Part shown: positions 49,166 to 56,424 of the stretch, one piece after another
Layout of the letters: every line of letters begins with the position of its first letter
Position numbering within the stretch: position 1 is the first letter of the stretch
Assembly (NCBI RefSeq): GCF_900451175.1
Contig: NZ_UGJJ01000002.1
Span: 124,001-188,000, forward strand
Direction: 5' to 3'
DNA: 64,000 bases
Origin: Kingella potus
GTDB taxonomy: Bacteria; Pseudomonadota; Gammaproteobacteria; Burkholderiales; Neisseriaceae
Notes under the pieces: model-generated
Database searches by the model: none
What the model saw: the letters and a program-made list of their open reading frames with translations, nothing else
What the model was told of the DNA's origin: nothing
Made by a program: the position numbers and the translations under genes

Positions 49166-51421
49166 ATGTTACAAATCCAGATCGACGGTAAAGAAGTCTC
49201 GGTAGAGCAGGGCGCGACGGTAATCGAAGCCGCGCAGAAAATCGGCACCTACATCCCCCACTTCTGCTACCACAAAAAACTCTCCATCGCCGCCAACTGC
49301 CGCATGTGTCTGGTGGAAGTGGAAAAAGCCCCCAAGCCGCTGCCGGCCTGCGCCACGCCCGTTACCGACGGCATGGTGGTGCACACCCATTCGGCCAAGG
49401 CCAGGCAGGCGCAGGAAGGGGTGATGGAGTTTCTGCTCATCAACCACCCGCTCGACTGTCCGGTTTGCGACCAGGGCGGCGAATGCCAGCTGCAGGATTT
49501 GGCGATGGGCTACGGCAAAACGGCCAGCCGCTACACAGAAGCCAAACGTGCCGTGCCCGGCAAAGACATGGGGCCGCTGGTGGGCGCGGAAGAAATGAGC
49601 CGCTGCATCCACTGCACCCGCTGTGTGCGCTTCACGGAAGAAGTGGCGGGTATGCAGGAAATCGCCATGTCGTACCGAGGTGAATTTTCCGAAATCATGC
49701 CGTTTGTCGGCAAAGTGGTGGAAACCGAGCTGTCGGGCAACGTGATTGATTTGTGCCCCGTCGGCGCACTCACCAGCAAACCGTTCCGCTTCAACGCCCG
49801 CTCGTGGGAGCTGAGCCGCCGCAAATCCGTTTCCGCCCACGACGCGCTGGGCAGCAACCTGATCGTGCAGACCAAAGACCACACCGTGCGCCGCGTGCTG
49901 CCGCTGGAAAACGAAGCCGTCAACGAATGCTGGATTGCCGACCGCGACCGCTTCGCCTACGAAGGCCTGTATCACGAGAGCCGTCTGAAAAATCCGAAAA
50001 TCAAGCAGGGCGGCGAATGGATGGATGTGGACTGGAAAACCGCGCTCGAATATGTGCGCAACGGCATCGAGTGTATCGCCAAAGACGGCAACCAAGACCA
50101 GGTAGGCATCTGGGCCAACCCGATGAACACCGTCGAAGAGCTGTTTCTCGCCAAAAAGCTGGCCGACGGCCTGGGCATTAAAAACACCGCCAGCCGCCTG
50201 CGCCAGCAGGACGGCCGCCTCGCAGGCAGCCTGAAAGGCGCGCAGTGGCTCGGCGGCGCGATTGCCGATCTGAACGACGCGGGCGCGGTGCTGGTTGTCG
50301 GCGCAAACCTGCGCAAAGAGCAGCCGCTGCTGACTGCCCGCCTGCGCCGCGCCGCCGGCAACGGCACGCAGATCAGCATACTCGCCGCCAATAAGGAACA
50401 ACTGTTTATGCCGCTCGCGGCACAGGAAAGCGTACACCCCGCACAGTGGGCAGGCCGTCTGAAAAGCCTTACCGCCGATTTGGAAAACGGCATTGCAGGC
50501 AGCCTGAAAGCCGCCGAAAAGGCTTTCGTGCTGCTCGGCGCAGACGCACAAAACCATCCCGATTACGCCGCCGTCTATGCCGCCGCGCAGGAGCTGGCGG
50601 ATGCGGCGGGCGCAAAGCTCGGCATCCTGCCGCAGGCCGCCAACAGCGTCGGCGCGGACTTGCTCCGATTCGATTCCGGCAGCATTGCCGAAATGGTGGC
50701 GCAGCCCAGGCAGGCGGTATTGCTGCTGAACGTCGAACCCGAAATCGACGTGGCGGGAGGTGCGGCGGCCGTATCCGCGTTGAAGCAGGCCAAAAGCGTG
50801 ATGGCGTTTACGCCGTTTGAGAGCGACACCCTGCTCGAAGTATGCGACATCCTGCTGCCGATTGCGCCGTTCACCGAAACTTCGGGCAGCCTTGTCAATA
50901 TGGAAGGCCGCCTGCAATCCTTCCACGGCGTGGTACAGGGCTGCGGCGACAGTCGTCCGCTGTGGAAAATCCTGCGCGTATTGGGCAACCTGCTGGAAAT
51001 CGACGGCTTCGATTACGACAATACCGAAGCCATTCTGCAAGACGCACTGGATGGCGCACGGCTGCCCGAAAAGCTGGACAACCGCGCCGGCGGCAGCTTC
51101 GCTGCCGTGCAGACCGTCGCCAAACTCACCCGCGTGGGCGGCGTGGGCATCTACCACACCGACCCCATCGTGCGCCGTTCCGCGCCTTTGCAGGAAACCA
51201 GCCATGCGCAGATTCCGGCGGCACGCATCCATCCGCAGACGCTGGCCGACTTGGGGCTGGCAGGGGCGGGCGAAGCCGTAGCCAAACAAAACGGCGCGGC
51301 CGTGCGCGTCTCCCTCGAAGCGGATGACACGCTGCCGCAAAACGTGGTGCACCTGCCGCTGCACCCCGCCAACGCCGCACTCGGCGGCCTGATGAACGCC
51401 ATCGTATTGGAAAGGGCATAA
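49166..51421 (+). CDS. nuoG: NADH-quinone oxidoreductase subunit G
   Basis: A 751-residue Fe-S subunit. The N-terminal ferredoxin part holds cluster N1b (CYHKKLSIAANCRMCLVE), His/Cys for N5 (CPVCDQGGECQLQD) and the N4 region (CIHCTRCVRF). A molybdopterin-oxidoreductase-like domain follows, without cofactor. Two Kingella-dialect DUS copies (50224 and 50497) are translated as GSLKGAQ and GSLKAAE, so foreign-dialect sequences have entered a core gene. AGGAAAC precedes the ATG. Confidence 0.97.
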   Translation: MLQIQIDGKEVSVEQGATVIEAAQKIGTYIPHFCYHKKLSIAANCRMCLVEVEKAPKPLPACATPVTDGMVVHTHSAKARQAQEGVMEFLLINHPLDCPVCDQGGECQLQDLAMGYGKTASRYTEAKRAVPGKDMGPLVGAEEMSRCIHCTRCVRFTEEVAGMQEIAMSYRGEFSEIMPFVGKVVETELSGNVIDLCPVGALTSKPFRFNARSWELSRRKSVSAHDALGSNLIVQTKDHTVRRVLPLENEAVNECWIADRDRFAYEGLYHESRLKNPKIKQGGEWMDVDWKTALEYVRNGIECIAKDGNQDQVGIWANPMNTVEELFLAKKLADGLGIKNTASRLRQQDGRLAGSLKGAQWLGGAIADLNDAGAVLVVGANLRKEQPLLTARLRRAAGNGTQISILAANKEQLFMPLAAQESVHPAQWAGRLKSLTADLENGIAGSLKAAEKAFVLLGADAQNHPDYAAVYAAAQELADAAGAKLGILPQAANSVGADLLRFDSGSIAEMVAQPRQAVLLLNVEPEIDVAGGAAAVSALKQAKSVMAFTPFESDTLLEVCDILLPIAPFTETSGSLVNMEGRLQSFHGVVQGCGDSRPLWKILRVLGNLLEIDGFDYDNTEAILQDALDGARLPEKLDNRAGGSFAAVQTVAKLTRVGGVGIYHTDPIVRRSAPLQETSHAQIPAARIHPQTLADLGLAGAGEAVAKQNGAAVRVSLEADDTLPQNVVHLPLHPANAALGGLMNAIVLERA

Positions 51422-51424
51422 CAA

Positions 51425-52495
51425 ATGCAGGAATGGTTCCAAACCCTTTTTTCCGGCTGGTTCGGCCCGATGGGCAGCGACATCGGCCTGATTGTGTCGA
51501 TTATTGTCAAAATCGTGATTATCCTGATTCCGCTGATTTTGACCGTGGCCTACCTTACCTACTTCGAGCGCAAAGTCATCGGCTTTATGCAGCTGCGCGT
51601 CGGTCCCAACGTAACCGGTCCGTGGGGGCTTATCCAGCCGTTTGCCGACGTGTTCAAACTGCTGTTTAAAGAAGTAACCCGTCCCAGCAGCTCCAACAAA
51701 TGGCTGTTCTACATCGGCCCCATGCTCTCGCTTGCCCCGTCGTTCGCCGCATGGGCGGTGGTGCCGTTTTCCGACAAATGGCTGCTTACCAATGTGGACG
51801 TGGGCCTGCTGTACATCCTGATGATTACCTCGCTGTCCGTTTATGGCGTGATCATCGCCGGTTGGGCTTCCAACTCCAAATACGCCATGCTCGGCGCGAT
51901 GCGTTCTTCCGCCCAAACCATTTCCTACGAAATCGCCATGTCCGCCGCCCTTGTGTGCGTGATTATGGTGTCCGGCAGCCTGAACTTTAACGAAATCGTG
52001 GCCGCGCAGGCCAAAGGCATCGCCGGCGGCTCGATTTTCTCGTGGAACTGGTTCACCCTGTTTCCCGTATTTATCGTTTACCTGATTTCCGCCGTGGCCG
52101 AAACCAACCGCGCCCCGTTCGACGTGGCCGAGGGTGAGAGCGAAATCGTGGCCGGTTTCCACGTCGAATACTCCGGCTTCGCCTTCGCCCTGTTTTTCCT
52201 TGCCGAATACATCTTTATGATTTTGATTGGCGCGCTGACTGCCATCATGTTCCTCGGCGGCTGGCTCTCGCCATTTCCGCAGAGCTGGGGCATTGTCGGA
52301 ACCCCGAGCGCAATCTGGATGTTTGCCAAAATGGCGGTGGTGCTTTACGGCTACCTGTGGATACGCGCCACCTTCCCGCGCTATCGTTACGACCAAATCA
52401 TGCGCCTCGGCTGGAAGGTGCTGATCCCCATCGGTTTTATCGCCATCGTCGTTTACGCCGTGTGGATGGCGACTCCGTGGAGCTTGTGGCAATAG
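51425..52495 (+). CDS. nuoH: NADH-quinone oxidoreductase subunit H
   Basis: A 356-residue membrane subunit with about eight helices that joins the quinone site to the proton channel. The signature LTYFERKVIGFMQLRVGPNVTGPWGLIQPFADVFKLLFKE and the loop AETNRAPFDVAEGESEIVAGFHVEYSG with key acidic residues are intact. It starts three bases after nuoG. Confidence 0.98.
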   Translation: MQEWFQTLFSGWFGPMGSDIGLIVSIIVKIVIILIPLILTVAYLTYFERKVIGFMQLRVGPNVTGPWGLIQPFADVFKLLFKEVTRPSSSNKWLFYIGPMLSLAPSFAAWAVVPFSDKWLLTNVDVGLLYILMITSLSVYGVIIAGWASNSKYAMLGAMRSSAQTISYEIAMSAALVCVIMVSGSLNFNEIVAAQAKGIAGGSIFSWNWFTLFPVFIVYLISAVAETNRAPFDVAEGESEIVAGFHVEYSGFAFALFFLAEYIFMILIGALTAIMFLGGWLSPFPQSWGIVGTPSAIWMFAKMAVVLYGYLWIRATFPRYRYDQIMRLGWKVLIPIGFIAIVVYAVWMATPWSLWQ

Positions 52496-52542
52496 GCCGT
52501 CTGAAAAACGCAGATCCGGCCTGAAAACCTTAAACTGCCGTC

Positions 52543-52562
52543 ATTCCCGCGCAGGCGGGAAT
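52543..52562. repeat. Single dRS3 repeat
   Basis: ATTCCCGCGCAGGCGGGAAT between nuoH and nuoI without a matching partner, so only half of a NIME remains. A GCGCAGCCGCGCACGCGG stretch follows. Confidence 0.75.
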
Positions 52563-52675
52563 CTTGGTGGTGCAGCAGAAACAGCGGCGCAGCCGCGCAC
52601 GCGGACAAACGCCGAAGGCCGTCTGAAAACCAAACCCGAACACCAAAATCCCCTCAAACGGAGGAGGCAAACCAA

Positions 52676-53155
52676 ATGGCAAACCTAGTCAAAACCTTCC
52701 TGCTCGGCGAACTCGTCAAAGGCATGGGCGTAACGCTCAAAAACTTCTTCGCCCGCAAAGACACCATCTATTTCCCCGAAGAGAAAACGCCGCAGTCGGT
52801 GCGTTTCCGCGGCCTGCACGCCCAACGCCGCTATCCCAACGGCGAAGAACGCTGCATCGCCTGCAAACTGTGCGAGGCCGTCTGCCCGGCCATGGCGATC
52901 AACATCGAAAGCGAAGAACGCGAAGACGGCACGCGTCGCACCAAGCGTTACGATATTGACTTGACCAAATGTATTTTCTGCGGATTCTGCGAAGAAGCCT
53001 GCCCCACCGACGCGATTGTGGAAACCCATATTTTGGAATACCACGGCGAGAAAAAAGGCGATCTGCACTTTACCAAACCCATGCTGCTCGCCATCGGCGA
53101 CCAATACGAAGAAGAAATCGCCAAACGCAAAGCGGCCGACGCGCCTTATCGTTAA
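52676..53155 (+). CDS. nuoI: NADH-quinone oxidoreductase subunit I
   Basis: A 159-residue subunit with two 4Fe-4S clusters (N6a, N6b). Ligand sets are CIACKLCEAVCP and CIFCGFCEEACP. An N-terminal amphipathic helix contacts the membrane arm. GGAGGAGGC precedes the ATG. It is followed by a SUKH gene instead of nuoJ. Confidence 0.98.
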   Translation: MANLVKTFLLGELVKGMGVTLKNFFARKDTIYFPEEKTPQSVRFRGLHAQRRYPNGEERCIACKLCEAVCPAMAINIESEEREDGTRRTKRYDIDLTKCIFCGFCEEACPTDAIVETHILEYHGEKKGDLHFTKPMLLAIGDQYEEEIAKRKAADAPYR

Positions 53156-53171
53156 AGGCCGTCTGAAAACC

Positions 53172-53807
53172 ATGAATGCCGCCGCCTTGAAAAGCAGGCT
53201 CGACAGCCTGTTTGCCCGCCTCAATCCGCCATATGGCGTTGTGCCGGAGTGGCACGAAGCCGCCGCAAGCGAAGCCGAAATCCGCGCCGCCGAAATGCGG
53301 CTGGGCGTGCGCCTGCCCGAAGACGTGAAAACCGTCTTCCGCAGCTTTTCCGGCATCAGCCATGAAACGCCTTATTTTATGGGCGGGCGTTTTGAAACGC
53401 TGCGCAGCAAGATCGCCGCCGCAGGCTGCCTTGCAGCAGACGACAGCGGATTTCAAGACGATTTGGTCATCGTCCAAATCAAGCGTTTGGGCGAATGGGG
53501 TACGGCAGACGAACTGTACAACCCGAAAGAAGAATACCGCCGCCTGCCGGAAGCCATGGCGGAAGAGGGCGGACAAGCCTTTTATGACGGCTGCACGCAG
53601 GAAACAATCGACAATCCCGCATTTGTCTATATCGGCGACAGCTATGCCGAAACCCTGTTTGCCAACCTGATCGAAGGGTCGGAACACTACGGCGCAATCT
53701 ACAACCTGCGCCCCTACTATCCGCACTTCTTCGCCTACAAAATCGCCGACAGCTACACCGGTTTGCTGGATCTTATCGTGCAGTCGCTGGAGCGGCAGGC
53801 AGCCTGA
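53172..53807 (+). CDS. SMI1/KNR4 (SUKH) family protein
   Basis: A 211-residue protein with the SUKH start LNPPYGVVPEWHEAAASEAEIRAAEMRLGVRLPEDVKTVFRSFSGIS. In bacteria this fold is the most common immunity domain of polymorphic toxin systems, but other roles exist. No toxin gene is next to it here, so it would be an orphan immunity protein or a housekeeping relative. It lies 16 bases after nuoI, with a DUS at the start, and its stop codon lies in a Kingella-dialect DUS (AGGCAGCCTGAA). Base composition matches nuo genes. Confidence 0.8.
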   Translation: MNAAALKSRLDSLFARLNPPYGVVPEWHEAAASEAEIRAAEMRLGVRLPEDVKTVFRSFSGISHETPYFMGGRFETLRSKIAAAGCLAADDSGFQDDLVIVQIKRLGEWGTADELYNPKEEYRRLPEAMAEEGGQAFYDGCTQETIDNPAFVYIGDSYAETLFANLIEGSEHYGAIYNLRPYYPHFFAYKIADSYTGLLDLIVQSLERQAA

Positions 53808-53857
53808 AACCCAAAGGCAGCCCCCGAGTATTAAAAACCCCCACCGGAAAGACCTTT

Positions 53858-54517
53858 ATGAGCTTCTCCCTGATTATGTTCTACACCCTGGCCGCCATCA
53901 TCCTGTTTGGCGCGCTGCAAACCGTAACCGCCAAAAACCCCGTACACGCCGCGCTGTGGCTGGTGCTCACTTTCTGCATGAGCGCGATGATGTGGATGCT
54001 GATGCAGGCCGAGTTTTTGGGCATTACCCTCGTGGTGGTGTATGTCGGCGCAGTGATGGTGCTGTTCCTGTTTGTCGTGATGATGCTGAACATCGACATC
54101 GAAGAAATGCGCAAAGGCTTCTGGCGCAACGCCCCCGTGGCCGCCACCGTCGGCGTGCTGATGGCGGTTGCCCTGATCCTGATACTGGTATCGCCGAAAA
54201 CCAACCTTGCCGCCTTCGGCGCGATGGCCGACGTGCCTGCCGACCACAGTAATGTGCGCGATCTGGGCCGTCAGATTTACACCACCTATATGTTGCCCTT
54301 CGAGCTGGCCGCCGTGCTGCTGCTGTTGGGTATGGTTGCCGCCATCGCACTGGTGCACCGCAAATCGCATAACCCCAAACGCATGGATCCTGCCGACCAG
54401 GTAAAAGTGGACGCATCCAAAGGCCGCATGAGAATGGTGAAAATGCAGCCGGTGGTGCAGCAGCCGTCCGCCCCCGAAACCCCCGCAGAAACCGCCGCCG
54501 AGGAGGGCAAAGCATGA
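53858..54517 (+). CDS. nuoJ: NADH-quinone oxidoreductase subunit J
   Basis: A 219-residue membrane subunit with five helices. The pi-bulge helix region includes MMWMLMQAEFLGITLVVVYVGAVMVLFLFVVMMLNID. The C-terminus is an extended polar tail (QPSAPETPAETAAEEGKA) that runs to the ATGA overlap with nuoK. Confidence 0.97.
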   Translation: MSFSLIMFYTLAAIILFGALQTVTAKNPVHAALWLVLTFCMSAMMWMLMQAEFLGITLVVVYVGAVMVLFLFVVMMLNIDIEEMRKGFWRNAPVAATVGVLMAVALILILVSPKTNLAAFGAMADVPADHSNVRDLGRQIYTTYMLPFELAAVLLLLGMVAAIALVHRKSHNPKRMDPADQVKVDASKGRMRMVKMQPVVQQPSAPETPAETAAEEGKA

Positions 54518-54819
54518 TTACGATTACGCATTATCTGGTGTTGGCCGCACTGCTGTTCGGCATCAGCGCCATGGGCATTTTTATGAACCGCAAAAACGTG
54601 CTGGTATTGCTGATGTCGATAGAGCTGATGTTGCTGGCGGTAAACTTCAACTTCATCGCCTTCTCGCAGTATCTGGGCGACACCGCCGGACAGATTTTCG
54701 TGTTTTTCGTGCTCACCGTAGCCGCTGCCGAATCGGCAATCGGTTTGGCGATTATGGTTTTGGTGTACCGCAACCGCAAAACCATCAACGTGGCCGATTT
54801 GGATACGCTCAAGGGCTAA
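54514..54819 (+). CDS. nuoK: NADH-quinone oxidoreductase subunit K
   Basis: A 101-residue Mrp-like membrane subunit with three helices and the two membrane Glu residues (SIELMLLAVNFNF and AAAESAIGLAIMVLVYRN). It starts within the nuoJ stop and has GAGGAGGG upstream. Confidence 0.98.
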   Translation: MITITHYLVLAALLFGISAMGIFMNRKNVLVLLMSIELMLLAVNFNFIAFSQYLGDTAGQIFVFFVLTVAAAESAIGLAIMVLVYRNRKTINVADLDTLKG

Positions 54820-54835
54820 CCTTTCAGACGGCCGC

Positions 54836-54847
54836 AGGCTACCTGAA
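54836..54847 (+). repeat. Eikenella-dialect DUS
   Basis: AGGCTACCTGAA after nuoK, next to standard DUS copies. Confidence 0.65.
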
Positions 54848-55029
54848 ACGCCGTCTGAAAGAGCATGGCGAAGCGGCTCGGATGCCAATCCGAAAGAGAA
54901 GCAGAACAAAAAACCGTTTTCAGACGGCCTCAAACTGCCCGAAACGCCGTATAAACAAATATATGAAAAACAAAGGCCGTCTGAAAAAACGCTTTAACAC
55001 CAACGCAGAATCAGGAAAGGAACAATACG

Positions 55030-55461
55030 ATGACAGACGCAAATACCGCAGTGCACACCGAAACCAACGCCCGCTGCCTGTGCGGCGCGGTATCGCTCAA
55101 AGTGGCGCACAACGGCCAAGTGCACGCCTGCCATTGCGGCAGATGCCGCAGCAGAAGCGGCGGCGCGGCGTTTGCCCTCACCGCGTCCGAGCCGCCCGAA
55201 ATCAGCGGCGGCGGAAACATCAGCCGTTACCGGTCGACCGAATGGGCGCAGCGGGCGTTTTGCAAACAGTGCGGCACAGACCTGTTTGTGCAGGTGGGTG
55301 ATGATTATTATGTAAACGCCGGACTGTTTGCCGACAACGCCGCCTTCAGGCTGGAGATGCAGATGTTTATCGACTGCAAAGCGCCGTATTACACGCTGGC
55401 CGACGATACGCCGAAAATGACCGAGCAGGAATTTCTGGCCTTTATCGGCGCGGCGCAGTAG
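55030..55461 (+). CDS. GFA family zinc protein (glutathione-dependent formaldehyde-activating enzyme-like)
   Basis: A 143-residue CENP-V/GFA fold protein. Zinc ligands are in RCLCGAVSL, ACHCGRCRSRSG and FCKQCGTDLF, the standard layout. The family includes Gfa, which joins formaldehyde and glutathione, but most members have no proven role. It sits between nuoK and nuoL together with an SH3-like protein. AGGAAAGGAAC precedes the ATG. The base composition is similar to core genes. Confidence 0.87.
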   Translation: MTDANTAVHTETNARCLCGAVSLKVAHNGQVHACHCGRCRSRSGGAAFALTASEPPEISGGGNISRYRSTEWAQRAFCKQCGTDLFVQVGDDYYVNAGLFADNAAFRLEMQMFIDCKAPYYTLADDTPKMTEQEFLAFIGAAQ

Positions 55462-55539
55462 GGCGGCAGGCCGTCTGAAAAGTTTTCAGGCAGCCTGTAG
55501 CGGGACGGGACGGGAGCGGGAAAATGATATTGGACGTAA

Positions 55540-55869
55540 ATGCCGACCATAAGGGCGGGGGGCGTTTTTCCGACTTTTGCCAAAGGCAGCGCGGTAGAAA
55601 ACCTTGCGCCGTGCCCGCAATACCCAAACTGGTTTGCCTGCCGGATTGCAGGACGGGACACTTACGTTCCCGCATGTTTTGTTGCTGACGGGCGTTTGCT
55701 GTGCGATTACAACCCGACCGAACTGCGGGTAAGTAAAGGCGATAAGGTTATGCTGGCGGCGGTTTGCTACCAATGGGCACTGGTTGGCAAGGACGGCGAA
55801 ACAGGCTGGCTGCCGTTTGAAATTTTAAGCGGAGGCCTCGACGGTTTCCATGCGGGCGGCAGCGCGTAA
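55540..55869 (+). CDS. SH3-like protein, start uncertain (possible frameshift at a G6 tract)
   Basis: About 109 residues with an SH3-like repeat pattern (PNWFACRIAGRDTYVPACFV and CYQWALVGKDGETGWLPFEIL). The ATG at 55540 has no ribosome site. An ATG at 55524 with a good GGGAGCGGG site is in another frame; its frame would join the SH3 frame if one G were added in the GGGCGGGGGG tract (about 55554-55563). So the gene may be frameshifted or phase-variable, or the true start lies at 55540. The function is unknown. Confidence 0.55.
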   Translation: MPTIRAGGVFPTFAKGSAVENLAPCPQYPNWFACRIAGRDTYVPACFVADGRLLCDYNPTELRVSKGDKVMLAAVCYQWALVGKDGETGWLPFEILSGGLDGFHAGGSA

Positions 55870-56424
55870 CAGGCTGCCTGAAACCGCAAGTGCCGCACGG
55901 CGGCTTGCGGTAAAATAACGGGTTTGCCGGAAGCCGGAAAAGCAGGCTGTGTTTGAAGCCTGATGCCGAAACCGGAAGCCGTTTCGGGTCTCAATCCGAG
56001 CGGGAAAGGCGAGATATAAAGCGGGATAGCCGGCAAGTTCTCAAAACAGCCTTTCTGCTCCGCCGCTGTTCCCGTGCAGGCGGGAATCTTGGCAGGACTG
56101 CGGGAATTGCGGTTGCGGCGGACGGCTGTTGAAACAGAAACAGGATTCCCGCCTGTACCCTTTGGGCATAAATGCGGGAATGGCGGCGGTGTAATAAAAC
56201 ACCGTTTTCAGACGGCCTGAAAGCTGTCTGAAATACCGCATGAAGAAAGATTTGAAAAAACAAAGGCCGCTTGGAAAGCCGTCTGAAAACAGTTCGGGCT
56301 ACCTGAAAAATACCGGCAACAAGGGCGGCAGGACAGGCAGAAACACTGGCGCAGGCTTGAGCAGGCTGCAAAAAATTTCCACCATAAAAAAACCAATCCA
56401 AATAAAGCTGACAAGGTTCACAAC
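55870..56424. other. Gene-free gap before nuoL
   Basis: About 555 bases without a gene. It holds a Simonsiella-dialect DUS (55871), a NIME with a disrupted end, and further DUS copies (about 56204, 56279). Confidence 0.6.
56068..56181. repeat. NIME unit with a disrupted dRS3 end
   Basis: The left dRS3 (GTTCCCGTGCAGGCGGGAAT) is nearly intact. The right one starts ATTCCCGCCTG, is broken by 17 extra bases, and ends GCGGGAAT. Without the insertion the unit would have the 97-base length of the other NIMEs in this window. Confidence 0.7.

Noticed and set aside
49169..52492. A 1107-codon minus-strand open frame opposite nuoG and nuoH
   Set aside because: It mirrors the codon pattern of nuoG and nuoH, reads low-complexity His/Gln/Gly-rich protein and crosses two real genes.
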